Shown here in pieces: positions 1-9,005 of a DNA stretch of 64,000 nt. Every line of letters starts with the position of its first letter. Positions within the stretch are counted from its first letter, which is position 1. A program made the translations under genes and the position numbers. This DNA is from Phycisphaerae bacterium. Lineage in GTDB: Bacteria; Planctomycetota; Phycisphaerae; Phycisphaerales; SM1A02. The stretch spans positions 112,820 through 176,819 of the forward strand of contig JAEUIU010000038.1 of assembly GCA_016795065.1 (NCBI GenBank). Direction: 5' to 3'. The notes below the pieces were generated by a model. That model was not told where the DNA came from and did no database searches. It saw nothing but the letters and a program-made list of their open reading frames with translations.

Positions 1-146
1 GCGACAGGCCGGAGCCAAGTCGACTCGGTGCTCATCGCCCGGCCATGGGCCTCGGAAAAGCAATCTGACCAGCCGAGCGCGAGCAACGCACTCCCAACCG
101 TCAGCACTCGGAACGAAACGCCGAAAACACGCGGGTTGCGCGTCAT
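1..146 (-). CDS. N-terminus of an exported protein (partial)
   Basis: The gene starts with ATG at 146 and runs off the left edge of the window, leaving 48 codons. A good Shine-Dalgarno sequence (GGAGG, five bases before the ATG) supports the start. The first 30 residues look like a signal sequence: basic residues (R3, R6, R13), then a hydrophobic stretch around VLTVGSALLALG, then a small polar region. No family can be assigned from so little. It lies 63 bp downstream of the metalloprotease gene on the same strand and may be the third gene of the pyrD transcript. Confidence 0.65.
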   Translation of the reverse strand, partial: MTRNPRVFGVSFRVLTVGSALLALGWSDCFSEAHGRAMSTESTWLRPV

Positions 147-209
147 GGTGACCTCCAACGTGGAGTTGTTGTATCGCCAGCACGCCGCGAGCGCATTCAC
201 ATTCGGTTG

Positions 210-632
210 CTATTCATATCCGAGCCGCGCAAGATCATCCTCATCGAGCCCGAAGTGGTGCCCGATCTCGTGGAGAATGGTGATGCGAATCTCCTGCTTG
301 ATGCGCTCCTCACCGCCGTACGGCCCCTCCTCGTCCTCGCCTTCCTTCCATCCGCCGGCGTGCTCAATGATGCCCTCGCGGAAAAGATGAATGACATCCG
401 GGAGCATGCCCGTGTCATGGACCGTGCGATGGGTCAAGGCGACGCCCGTGTGCAATCCGCAGAGATCGTCGTCGGCGGGATCGATCCCGAGCTCAAGGAG
501 GAGCTTCTTCGATGGCCGATCCTCGAGAACAATCGGAGCCTCATCCATCAGTTCGTGGATGGACGCGGGCAGCGATGCGAGCACTTCCTCGAAGAGACGA
601 TCGAATCGCTCGCGATGCGGTCGAAGCATCAT
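210..632 (-). CDS. Zincin-like metallopeptidase family protein
   Basis: This 140-residue protein carries the zinc-protease motif HEIGHHFGLDEDDL, with H121, E122 and H125 as the predicted metal and catalytic residues. The short length, the motif near the C-terminus and the acidic tail match the small 'zincin-1' (DUF1025-like) family, whose substrates are unknown. No signal peptide or membrane helix is visible, so it is probably cytoplasmic. Its ATG overlaps the pyrD stop codon by 4 bp, so it is likely translationally coupled to pyrD. The family call is firm; any physiological role would be a guess. Confidence 0.85.
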   Translation of the reverse strand: MMLRPHRERFDRLFEEVLASLPASIHELMDEAPIVLEDRPSKKLLLELGIDPADDDLCGLHTGVALTHRTVHDTGMLPDVIHLFREGIIEHAGGWKEGEDEEGPYGGEERIKQEIRITILHEIGHHFGLDEDDLARLGYE

Positions 633-1582
633 CGGAGCCCCCCGACGAGCTCACTCACGTTGCGCGCCCCCTGCCGCCGCACCCAAGCCTCGAGGCCTCG
701 CGCCACCGCCAACGGCGTTCGCGGATCGACGAAGAGCGCGGTCCCGATGCCAACGCAATGCGCGCCGGCGAGGATGAACTCGGCTGCGTCCTCCCAAGTT
801 GAAACGCCGCCAAGCCCGACGATCGGAATGCCCGCGTCCTTGGCGACCGCCCGGTAGACCTGATGCACCATGCGCACCGCGATCGCGTGCACCGCCGGTC
901 CGCTCAGGCCGCCCGTTCCCCGGGAGAGGATCGGCGTCCGTCGCTCGACATCGATCCCCATGGCGCTGACCGTATTGATGAGCGTCAGCCCGTCGGCCCC
1001 CCCGTCGATCGCCGCCCGGGCCATCGCCACGATGTCGCCGACGTTTGGGGAGAGCTTCACCAGCATGCGCGTTCTGGCCAGCGTCGGCCGCACCGCACCT
1101 AACAGTTCGCGCAAGGCCGCCGGGTGCTCACCGAACTGAAGGCCGTCGGCCGTGTTCGGGCAGGAGACGTTCAGCTCGACGAGCGGAAGGGACGGCTCGG
1201 CGTCGAAGGCCTGGGCGACGGCGACATAGTCCTCGACCGAGTGGCCTGCGATCGAACCGATCAGCGTGCAACCCAGATCGCGGGCTCCGGGGAGCTTCTC
1301 CGAAAGAAACCGCTCTAGCCCCACATTCGCCAGTCCGATCGCATTCAGCATGCCGCCGGGAATGCCCCACATCCGCCACGGGGCATTGCCCTCGCGGGGT
1401 TCGTGCGTGATCGACTTCGTGGTCACGGCCCCGATGCGACGGAGGTCGAATGCGTCCGCCAACTCACGGACATAGCCGCACGTTCCCGCAGCCGCAATGA
1501 GAGGGTTGGCCAGCGGAACGCCGCAGAGGCTCGTGGCCAGGGGGCCGGCGAACGATTCGGCGAACGGCGAGTTCGTGGACAT
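629..1582 (-). CDS. pyrD: Dihydroorotate dehydrogenase (class 1B type)
   Basis: This enzyme oxidises dihydroorotate to orotate using FMN, the fourth step of pyrimidine synthesis. The TIM-barrel sequence is complete at about 317 residues. It has the catalytic-loop motif NVSCPNT, in which cysteine is the active-site base of class 1 enzymes, a lysine in MLVKLSPN, LINT, and the phosphate-binding stretch IVGLGGVSTWEDAAEFILAGA. Cysteine rather than serine excludes class 2. Class 1B enzymes normally pair with PyrK, which is not in this window. ATG at 1582 is preferred over a GTG two codons upstream. The stop codon overlaps the next gene by 4 bp. Confidence 0.93.
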   Translation of the reverse strand: MSTNSPFAESFAGPLATSLCGVPLANPLIAAAGTCGYVRELADAFDLRRIGAVTTKSITHEPREGNAPWRMWGIPGGMLNAIGLANVGLERFLSEKLPGARDLGCTLIGSIAGHSVEDYVAVAQAFDAEPSLPLVELNVSCPNTADGLQFGEHPAALRELLGAVRPTLARTRMLVKLSPNVGDIVAMARAAIDGGADGLTLINTVSAMGIDVERRTPILSRGTGGLSGPAVHAIAVRMVHQVYRAVAKDAGIPIVGLGGVSTWEDAAEFILAGAHCVGIGTALFVDPRTPLAVARGLEAWVRRQGARNVSELVGGLR

Positions 1583-1657
1583 CAGCACTCACGATAGCAG
1601 GCCCCGACGACGACGATCGGCCGTGTTACGCTTCGGGTTCCTCCTGCCGATCTACCC

Positions 1658-2311
1658 ATGACCTCCATCGACGCACTCAACGCCCGCATCGCCCAGTTCG
1701 AGAAGATGGCTTCGGCCGATCCCGACAACGACATGGCCCACTTCAGCCTCGGGAACGCCTATCTTCAGGCGGGCCGAGCCGCTGAGGCTGCCCGCTGCAT
1801 GGAGCGCTGCGTCGAGCTGAATCCCGACATGAGCAAAGCCTTCCAGCTCGGCGGCAAGGCCATGATCGAGGCCGGCTGGGCGGACCGCGCGGTGACCTTC
1901 CTCGAGAAGGGATTCGTCGTCGCATCGATGAAGGGCGACCGCCTTCCGCAGACCGGCATCGCCGACCTGTTGCGGTCGATCGGACGAGAGCCACCGAAGC
2001 TCTCAAAGGAAGTCGACGAGGCCGCGGAACGCTTGCGCGCCAGCGGTGCGTTCGTCTGCCGACGCACCAGCCGCCCCGGAACCAAGCTCAGCAAGCCGCC
2101 TTTCCGGGGGCGCGTGGGCCAGTGGATATTCGACAACATCTCCGAGGAGACGTGGAAGGATTGGATCGGCCAAGGGACGAAGGTCATCAACGAGTTGCGT
2201 CTCGACTTCTCGCGTGATCGCGATCAGGAGGTCTACGACGCCCATATGCGCGAGTTCCTCGGTATCGACGCGGAGGTGATGAAGGAGATCGAGGCGGGCA
2301 ACGGGTCCTGA
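1658..2311 (+). CDS. TPR protein fused to a YggX-like Fe(II)-trafficking domain
   Basis: Two parts can be seen in the 217 residues. Residues 1-105 contain TPR-like helical repeats (for example MAHFSLGNAYLQAGRAAEAA). Residues 128-205 resemble YggX, the small protein linked to Fe(II) trafficking and protection of Fe-S clusters: FVCRRT carries the conserved N-terminal cysteine (C134), followed by GRVGQWIFDNISEETWKDW and INELRLDFS. YggX is normally a free protein of about 90 residues, so this is a fusion in which the TPR part probably supplies protein binding. It is transcribed divergently from pyrD. The YggX assignment rests on motif order and spacing. Confidence 0.82.
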   Translation: MTSIDALNARIAQFEKMASADPDNDMAHFSLGNAYLQAGRAAEAARCMERCVELNPDMSKAFQLGGKAMIEAGWADRAVTFLEKGFVVASMKGDRLPQTGIADLLRSIGREPPKLSKEVDEAAERLRASGAFVCRRTSRPGTKLSKPPFRGRVGQWIFDNISEETWKDWIGQGTKVINELRLDFSRDRDQEVYDAHMREFLGIDAEVMKEIEAGNGS

Positions 2312-2402
2312 TGGGCAATCACCGAGCGAGCTGAGTGGGCAAACAACCCGATCGTGGATAGGGACGAGGGCGTTCTGGAACCAACACCGGATCTGATCCC
2401 AG

Positions 2403-5330
2403 ATGGACACCCTGGAACCTCGCGCCGTCGCTCAGGCCAAACTCCTCTCGCGGGTGATCGCGATGCTGACGATGCTCGCCGGCATCGCGGTCTTAGTCGG
2501 ATGGGCTCTCGGATTCGAGCCCCTGAAGCGAGTGCTTGGCGGTACCGGCGTGATGAAGCCGTGGACGGCAGTGTCCTTCTTCTGCGCTGCGGCCTCGTTG
2601 CTCTTCGTTCACCGGCACGCCCGGAGCGACGCCGCAGACAGCTCCCCGGCTGACGTCGGCCTCCATCAACACCGAGAGGGAAGTCCCGGCCGTCTCTGGG
2701 TCAAGCTCCTCGCTGCCATCCCATTCGGCGTCGGCTCGCTGACCCTCCTCGAGTATGCAACCGGCGCAGAGATCGGGCTCGATGCCCTGTTCTTTCCCAA
2801 TGCCGTCGTCGAGACCAACCTCCCCTGGCCCGGCCGCATGACACCTGCCGCGGCGACCGGCTTCTGTGGATTGGGCCTCGCCCTCCTCTTCCTTGAGGTC
2901 CGAATTGCCCGGGCGATGCTTCCGCAGATCTTCGCCTTCGTTCCGGCCGCGACCGGGCTCGTGGGATTCCTGGGCTACATCTACGGCGTCGACTCGCTTC
3001 TCCGCGTGCCCGCCTACTCGTCGATGGCGCTGCACACCAGCATCCTCTTTCTCGCGACCTCCTTCGCGGTCGTCCTCGCCAAGCCAGGCGTCGGCCTGAC
3101 GGCTCCGCTGATGAGTCGGTTCAACGGCGGCGTGATGGCCCGACGCGTCCTGCCGTTTGCGATCGTCGTTCCGTTCATCCTCGGATGGCTGCGCCTCTGG
3201 GGCGAGCAGGCCGGGCTCTATGACACGCCGTTTGGGCTCGCCGTCTTCGCGTCAAGCAACATCGCGGTCTTCACGATCCTGGTGTGGATCAGCGCGGTGC
3301 GGATCAACCGGCTCGACGGGGCGCGCGAGGTCGCCTCCGAACGCTTGGCTCTCAGCGAAGCTCGCTCTCGCGCCATCAACGAGCATGCCGCCGACCTCAT
3401 CCTGACCCTCGACCGGGGCGGGCGGATCCGGTTCGCGAATCCCGCGGTGCGCGAACTGTTAGGGATCGGCGACACCGCGGCCGCCGAAGCCCGACTGGTC
3501 GATTTCATCGACCCTGACGACCGCGGGTCGTTCGCCAGGGCTATCAACGCCGCGACCCGTCATGGGGCGGCCATTCCCGCAGCGTTCGACCTTCGCCTCC
3601 GCGGGGCGCATGGCGAGAACCGCATCTTCGAGGCTCTGGCCAGAAACCTCTTCGACAACCCTCATGTGGAGGCGATTCTCCTCAATGCCCGCGACGTCAC
3701 CGAGCGTCGGGCCGCCGCGAGATCGCTGCGCGAGTCGGAAAGCCGGCTTGCCACGATCTTTCACGACACCCCCTTCCCGATGGCGCTCGTGCGCCAGTCG
3801 GATCTGCGCTTCGTCGATGCGAACGAGCCCTACCTTGGTCTCTTGGGCTACGCCCGAACGGAGCTGATCGGGCAGCGTCCCGAGGATGTCGGCCTGCTTG
3901 TCGATGCCCGAGGCGAGGCGCTTGCGGCCCAGGTCCGTCAGGGCGCCCTGCTTCAGGGAGTCGAACTCGTCCTCCGCACCAAGGCCGGCGAGCTCCGCCA
4001 CGTGATCGCCTCGGCATGCGTCATCCAGATGGACGGCGTCCCGCACACCTTCTCCATCCTTTTTGACATCACCGAGACACGCATGGCCGAAGCGGAACGG
4101 CAGGCGAGAGAGGCTCGCCTTGCCGAGCACGCCCGGCAGTCACAGCGACTTCAGGCCCTCGGAACGCTCGCGGGCGGCATCGCCCATGACTTCAACAACC
4201 TGCTCGCCGTGATCTCCGGGAATCTCCAGCTCATCGGGCATGAACGCAACGACGCGACGATCGAGGCACGGTCCGAGTCCGCCGTCACGAGTCGTTGCCT
4301 GGATGAAATGAGGCGAGCTACCGAGCGGGCCATCGACCTCACCAAACGGATACTCGCCTTCTCACGGCGACCCGAAGGGCCGCCCGGACAGGGCTCGTCA
4401 GCCCCCATCCAACTTCGCGAGGCCGTGGCCGAGGCTGTTGCCCTCTTGCGTTCCACGTTGCCCGCAAGCGTCGAATTGAAGACCTCGCTGGAAGCGGAGG
4501 TCTCTCCTGTCGCGATCGACCCGACCTCGGTCCAGCAGATCATCCTGAACCTGGGGACGAACGCAGCGCACGCGATCGGCGACGCCGCAGGCATCATCGA
4601 GATCCGGATCGAGCCGGTGGAGATCGACCGGGCGATGGCCCGCGCCGTGCCCGGACTTACGGAGGGACCACGCGTTCTCCTTTCGGTGCGCGACTCCGGC
4701 TGCGGCATCGACGCGGCGACGCTGCCACATGTTTTCGAACCGTTCTTCACCACGAAGCCAGCCGGACAGGGAACGGGCCTCGGCCTCTCGGTGGTGCACG
4801 GTGTGGTGACAAGCCTCGGCGGGACGGTTGCCGTCGAGAGTCGCGCCGGTGAGGGAACGACGGTACGGATGTACCTGCCCGCGGCCGCCGAGACGGGCCG
4901 CGCTACGACCGACAAGCCCCTACCGCCGCTGGCAACTGCCGGTCAGCGGGTGATGTATGTTGACGATGAGGAGGCTCTGGTGTGGCTGACGACGCGCCTG
5001 CTTGAGCGCCGCGGCTACCGGGTGACGTCGTTCTCCGATCCGGCAAAGGCGTTGACCGCGTTTCGGACCGACCCGATGGGCTTTGATGTCATCGTGACGG
5101 ACGGTTCCATGCCAGGGATGACCGGTCAGCAGTTCGCGGAACGGGTTCGTCAGGTGCGACCGGAAATTCCCATTCTCCTCACCAGCGGCTTCCTGACGCC
5201 GGACCGTGTCGAAGAGGCGAAGCGATGCGGCGTGCGTGATGTGCTCCTCAAGCCAAGCACCGTTGAGGAACTCGAGCAGGCGATTCATGCGGCGTTGTCA
5301 GTCGCCGCGACAACGAATGCCGACAGCTAA
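2403..5330 (+). CDS. Hybrid sensor histidine kinase with PAS domains and receiver
   Basis: This 975-residue protein starts with about seven or eight hydrophobic helices (residues 15-300) forming a membrane sensor. Two PAS-like segments follow (about 320-435 and 445-560). Next is the dimerisation and phosphoacceptor helix with GTLAGGIAHDFNN (H595). The ATPase domain has an N box around N716-N720, DSGCGID, and GQGTGLGLSVVHG. A receiver domain (848-965) has phosphoacceptor D900 and K950. It probably senses a membrane or redox cue and passes phosphate internally. No cognate regulator or Hpt gene is adjacent, so the output is unknown. No terminator is seen after it. Confidence 0.92.
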   Translation: MDTLEPRAVAQAKLLSRVIAMLTMLAGIAVLVGWALGFEPLKRVLGGTGVMKPWTAVSFFCAAASLLFVHRHARSDAADSSPADVGLHQHREGSPGRLWVKLLAAIPFGVGSLTLLEYATGAEIGLDALFFPNAVVETNLPWPGRMTPAAATGFCGLGLALLFLEVRIARAMLPQIFAFVPAATGLVGFLGYIYGVDSLLRVPAYSSMALHTSILFLATSFAVVLAKPGVGLTAPLMSRFNGGVMARRVLPFAIVVPFILGWLRLWGEQAGLYDTPFGLAVFASSNIAVFTILVWISAVRINRLDGAREVASERLALSEARSRAINEHAADLILTLDRGGRIRFANPAVRELLGIGDTAAAEARLVDFIDPDDRGSFARAINAATRHGAAIPAAFDLRLRGAHGENRIFEALARNLFDNPHVEAILLNARDVTERRAAARSLRESESRLATIFHDTPFPMALVRQSDLRFVDANEPYLGLLGYARTELIGQRPEDVGLLVDARGEALAAQVRQGALLQGVELVLRTKAGELRHVIASACVIQMDGVPHTFSILFDITETRMAEAERQAREARLAEHARQSQRLQALGTLAGGIAHDFNNLLAVISGNLQLIGHERNDATIEARSESAVTSRCLDEMRRATERAIDLTKRILAFSRRPEGPPGQGSSAPIQLREAVAEAVALLRSTLPASVELKTSLEAEVSPVAIDPTSVQQIILNLGTNAAHAIGDAAGIIEIRIEPVEIDRAMARAVPGLTEGPRVLLSVRDSGCGIDAATLPHVFEPFFTTKPAGQGTGLGLSVVHGVVTSLGGTVAVESRAGEGTTVRMYLPAAAETGRATTDKPLPPLATAGQRVMYVDDEEALVWLTTRLLERRGYRVTSFSDPAKALTAFRTDPMGFDVIVTDGSMPGMTGQQFAERVRQVRPEIPILLTSGFLTPDRVEEAKRCGVRDVLLKPSTVEELEQAIHAALSVAATTNADS

Positions 5331-5829
5331 TGCGATAGCGCTGCCGTGCTCGTAGGTCCGGCGTCGCTCCATCCGTTCACGCTGACGGCCGATGGCACCA
5401 CGATGTGCGTTGTCGCACGCACGATCGATGTGGATAACGTCGACGGCGCGGCACGATCAGATTTCTTCCCCATACTTGACGGACCGCGCTTCGGGCGCGG
5501 TAGAGTCGTTCCGTTCGAGCGGTGGAGGCCGCAGCGAACCTCACCGAAGTGGAAGACCGTCGGCAACGGCTGTTCGGCACTTGGCCGAATGGTGAACCGG
5601 CACCCCGAGGAGGAGAACGATGGCAATGGAATGCCAAGAGGTTGTGACATGCGCGAAGCTCGCCGCTGAGGTTCATAAGCGGGCGACACATCGCGAACGT
5701 CGAAGGTGCGCTACAGGCCGCAGCGAGGCGCCGGACTTCGATTTCGGCCTCGGTATCGATGAGGAGATCGACGAGGACGGCGACGAGCTTGATCCGCTCC
5801 CCGACCTCCGATCCGACGGCCCAAGGCAA
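5331..5829. other. Gene-poor interval between the kinase and the BatA-like gene
   Basis: This 499-bp stretch lies between two convergent genes and holds no gene I can support firmly. It contains a promoter-like array at 5476-5506 and a strong ribosome-binding sequence (GAGGAGGAG, 5607-5615) four bases before ATG 5620. The plus-strand frame from that ATG stays open for 795 codons, but most of that is antisense to the BatA-like gene and cannot all be coding. On the minus strand, the BatA-like frame also stays open for about 150 codons beyond its stop. Either strand could hide a small protein or an RNA. Confidence 0.4.
5476..5506 (+). promoter_or_regulatory. Promoter-like array with a dyad in a 19-bp spacer
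   Basis: TTGACG (5476-5481) and TAGAGT (5501-5506) are separated by 19 bp. That spacer contains the hairpin CCGCGC-TTCGG-GCGCGG (5484-5500). A 19-bp spacer carrying a dyad is the layout of MerR-family promoters. No MerR gene is present in the window, so this remains a resemblance only. The predicted transcript would lead into the ribosome-binding site at 5607. Confidence 0.35.
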
Positions 5830-7980
5830 TCAGGCGGTGCGCCGCTGATAAACCCACCACTCCAGGAGCAGCACAAGAAGAACGACAACCAAGAGGACCG
5901 GCCACAACGACGAGCGGGAATTGCCCGTGCCCACGATGCCGCTTTCCTTGACCGCAGCATCGGCAAACGCCAGGTTGTCGACCGGTGCGATGACACTCTC
6001 CAAAGGATTGAGAAGGTTCACGGCAAAGCGGCGGGTCAACCTCTCGGCCTGGCCTGGCTCACTCCAACTCAAGGAATAGATGCCAACCCGGGTAAGCGGG
6101 CCGTAAGCAAACTGCCCGGGGTCCCGAATCACAATCGGTTCCGAGTGCCCGTCGGGATGGAGCAGTTCCACATTGTCGGCGGCGGTCGGAATGCGAATGG
6201 CCGCCGTCGAGCCCGGCTGCAATCCAGCCAAGGCGAGCGCGTCACCACTCGAACCAAGCCACTCCAAGGCGTTGGGGACAAAATTCACCCAAGACCTCGA
6301 GAACGGCCAGTTCGAGAGCAGCGGGTCGAAGCAAACATGCAAGACCCGCACGCCGCCCTTGTCGAGCGAGATCATGAGCGGGCCTTCGGTCCCCTCCATG
6401 AGAACCTCGGCCTCGCGCGGCGGGCTGATCGCTTGCGACTTGGCGACGAAGAGGTCGGTTGCATTGACCGAGCGGAAGACAGGATGGTCCTGACGGGCGA
6501 CACGGAAGAGGACCCGTTCGTGCTCGGCATAAGGAGCCAAATCCGAGACCGGCGTTCCGGAGAAGCTCAGGTAGCGGCCAGCCGGGAGCTTGATTCCCTC
6601 GGGCGGCGTGTACTTGTCCAAGACCACGACATCGAACTGCTCGGTGGTCCCATCGGCGATCGCCGCCTCGAACTCTCCCGCACTCAGTTCGTCGTAGGAC
6701 TCAAGCGGCATCCCTCTCAGAAGGACTCGCAAGAGCGGCGAATGAACCCCAACATAGGCCACGCGGAGGCGGCGAGCAGGCGGCACGACCAAGGCGGCCG
6801 CATCGTCGATCGGCAGATCATCCTTGCGAAGTTGCGACACGGTGATGACGGCATCGCGAGGCTGGGCAAAGGGCAGGAACACCACTTGCTCTCGACCGGG
6901 AACTACCTTGCCGCCCGAAGCGATCGCCTTGGCCAGTGCGGCGGAGTCCGCGGCCCCCGTTGCGCTCGTCGCTCCCTCCGATTCACCGGGAGCCTCGTCG
7001 TCAGCGGCGTCCTCGGTCTCGCCTGCTCGTCGCGGCTTCCGTCTCGGCTCGTCGGTCGTGCCGATCAGTCGTGCGGGAGGAACGACGACCGGATCGGGCG
7101 TAATCGACTTCGCTGCCTCATTGACCGAGAGTTCGACGTCGCAGCGGACTTCGATCGCATTCGCGTTGCCGATCGAGGCAAAGACCTGGATCCGGTCAGG
7201 ATCATCGGGACTGCGTTCAGCAGCAACGCGTACAACCCCCACGTTGTCGGCGTCATTGGAGCCAACCCGATTGAAGACAATGGTCTCCCCTGTCTTCTTC
7301 GCCTGAGTGTCGATGTCTTCGATGCGACCATCGCTGAATATGACGAGCATCGCCGACTCGATGGCCGCAAGCGGGTTCTTGTCAGGATCAATCGAGCTGG
7401 TGTACGCGCGGGCAAGCTGGAGCGCTTCTCCGATTTTCGTTCGTCCATCCGTCGGGGCGATGCTTCGGATCGCATCGATGACCTGATTTCGGCTCTCGCT
7501 GAAATTGCACCGCACATCGGCACGGTCCGCGAACGCAATCACCATCACTTCGCCGCTACCGCCGGAGAAAATCCCACCACCGAAGAACTTCTCGACACGG
7601 GCGATGGCGTCCTCCTTGGCGAACTCCAGCCGCGTCTTGGGCTTCTCGAGATCTTCACTCAGGTCGATGGCGTTCATCGATGCCGAGTTGTCAATGAGGA
7701 TGACGGTCTTTCCGCCGCGCTGGAGTCCGGTGTCTACCTGCGGCTGGGCAAGCGCCAGCGCCAGGAGCGCCAACGCGAGGAGTTGCAGCAGGAGCAGGAT
7801 GTTCATGCGCAGTCGCTGAAACGGCGCGTTCGCCCGAAGATCTTCCAGCGATCGCTTCCACAAAAGCGTGCTCGCGATGGCCCGCGGCTGCCGACGCAGC
7901 TTGAGGAAGTAGAGTGCCACCAGCGGCGGAATCGTGGCCGCGGCAAGCAGGAGGCCCGCAATCGGAGTCAGCCACGTCAC
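5830..7980 (-). CDS. BatA-like membrane protein with VWA domain
   Basis: This 716-residue protein has the BatA-type N-terminus: a first hydrophobic helix, the segment ALYFLKLRRQPRAIASTLLW, and a second helix near residues 60-80. A von Willebrand A domain follows with metal-site motif DNSASM (D97, S99, S101). A long extracytoplasmic middle part precedes a last helix and the basic end EWWVYQRRTA. In related operons such proteins work with MoxR ATPases and DUF58 proteins in envelope or stress functions; the precise role is not known. It begins with GTG, overlapping the DUF58 gene by 4 bp, and is the last gene of the coupled operon. Confidence 0.85.
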   Translation of the reverse strand: MTWLTPIAGLLLAAATIPPLVALYFLKLRRQPRAIASTLLWKRSLEDLRANAPFQRLRMNILLLLQLLALALLALALAQPQVDTGLQRGGKTVILIDNSASMNAIDLSEDLEKPKTRLEFAKEDAIARVEKFFGGGIFSGGSGEVMVIAFADRADVRCNFSESRNQVIDAIRSIAPTDGRTKIGEALQLARAYTSSIDPDKNPLAAIESAMLVIFSDGRIEDIDTQAKKTGETIVFNRVGSNDADNVGVVRVAAERSPDDPDRIQVFASIGNANAIEVRCDVELSVNEAAKSITPDPVVVPPARLIGTTDEPRRKPRRAGETEDAADDEAPGESEGATSATGAADSAALAKAIASGGKVVPGREQVVFLPFAQPRDAVITVSQLRKDDLPIDDAAALVVPPARRLRVAYVGVHSPLLRVLLRGMPLESYDELSAGEFEAAIADGTTEQFDVVVLDKYTPPEGIKLPAGRYLSFSGTPVSDLAPYAEHERVLFRVARQDHPVFRSVNATDLFVAKSQAISPPREAEVLMEGTEGPLMISLDKGGVRVLHVCFDPLLSNWPFSRSWVNFVPNALEWLGSSGDALALAGLQPGSTAAIRIPTAADNVELLHPDGHSEPIVIRDPGQFAYGPLTRVGIYSLSWSEPGQAERLTRRFAVNLLNPLESVIAPVDNLAFADAAVKESGIVGTGNSRSSLWPVLLVVVLLVLLLEWWVYQRRTA

Positions 7981-9005
7981 CGCAGGAGACCTCGCTTACG
8001 GAGGTAGTCGAGGAGGAGCTCGTCGATGTCGGTCTGCGTGTCAACGAGGACATGGGTGATCCCGCGCCGGATGCAGAACTCCCGCATCTTGCCGCAGTAG
8101 GCGTTGAGCCGGTCGCGGTACGCCTTAAGGAGCGGCGGCGTGATAGTGACCTCGTTCACGTCCTGGTCCTCGACGTCAACCAGTCGCAGGTCACCGGCAA
8201 CTCCATTGGCGGCGGGATCAATCTCCTCCGGCGAGAGGATTTGCATCGCGAAGACGTCGTACCCACCGGCCCCGCCGGCCAGATACCGCAAGCCCTTCTC
8301 ATAGCCCTGTTTCAAGAGGAAATCGCTCAAGATGATCATCACACCCCGGCCCTGTCGCGAGAGGGCGATCGAGCGCATCGCGTCATCGAAACCCATTGCG
8401 GTCGTGGGGTCCACTTGCTTCGGATCGGGTGTCGGCTCCTGTCGAAGCAACCACTGGCCCATCTCCGCCGTTCGGCGCCGCCCGCGGACACCCGAGAGGC
8501 GCTGCAGGCCGCCGCCGTTCGCAGCGGAGCCCCACGACACCAGTGACACACGATTGTGGTTCACCAGACCCACGTACCCCAAGGCCATCGCAAGCCGCTG
8601 GGCGAAGACGAACTTGTCAGGATTCCCCCACCGCATCGAGGCACTCGTGTCGACGCAGATCACGAGGGAAAGATCCTCTTCCTCCAGAAACACCTTGAGG
8701 AAGAGCCGGTCAAGGCGGCCGTAGATGTTCCAGTCAACAAAGCGAAGGTCATCACCATGAACATAGGGGCGGAAGTCGGCGAACTCGACGCTGATGCCAC
8801 GGCGCTTGCTGCGGCGTTCGCCTTGCACCTTGCCGGCAAAGATCTTCCGGCTCACGACATCGATCTGGTCGAGTCGCGCCATCAGGCGACCATCGATGAG
8901 GTCATCGATCTTGTCGGGCCGCCGGAGAATCGGCGGCTTGCCGGAAAAGGTCGTGGGCCCTCCGAGCGAAGTGGCTGTCGGGATGCGAGGTCCGACGCGA
9001 CTCAT
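7977..9005 (-). CDS. DUF58 domain protein (MoxR-associated, VWA-like)
   Basis: This 342-residue soluble protein has the hallmark DUF58 segment: RRGISVEFADFRPYVHGDD (about 69-87), then DLRFVDWNIYGR. A VWA-like metal-site motif CVDTSASMR (D119) follows. DUF58 proteins are the usual partners of MoxR ATPases and are thought to receive or present their substrates. It overlaps the MoxR gene upstream and the BatA-like gene downstream by 4 bp each, so the three are probably made in fixed ratio. About 30 weakly conserved residues precede the domain. Family assignment is firm; the substrate is unknown. Confidence 0.9.
   Translation of the reverse strand: MSRVGPRIPTATSLGGPTTFSGKPPILRRPDKIDDLIDGRLMARLDQIDVVSRKIFAGKVQGERRSKRRGISVEFADFRPYVHGDDLRFVDWNIYGRLDRLFLKVFLEEEDLSLVICVDTSASMRWGNPDKFVFAQRLAMALGYVGLVNHNRVSLVSWGSAANGGGLQRLSGVRGRRRTAEMGQWLLRQEPTPDPKQVDPTTAMGFDDAMRSIALSRQGRGVMIILSDFLLKQGYEKGLRYLAGGAGGYDVFAMQILSPEEIDPAANGVAGDLRLVDVEDQDVNEVTITPPLLKAYRDRLNAYCGKMREFCIRRGITHVLVDTQTDIDELLLDYLRKRGLLR

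Noticed and set aside
5620..8007. Plus-strand frame open for 795 codons
   Set aside because: Almost all of it is antisense to the BatA-like VWA gene, which has clear domains and coupling to its neighbour. The openness comes from G/C at codon ends. Only the first part is kept as a question.
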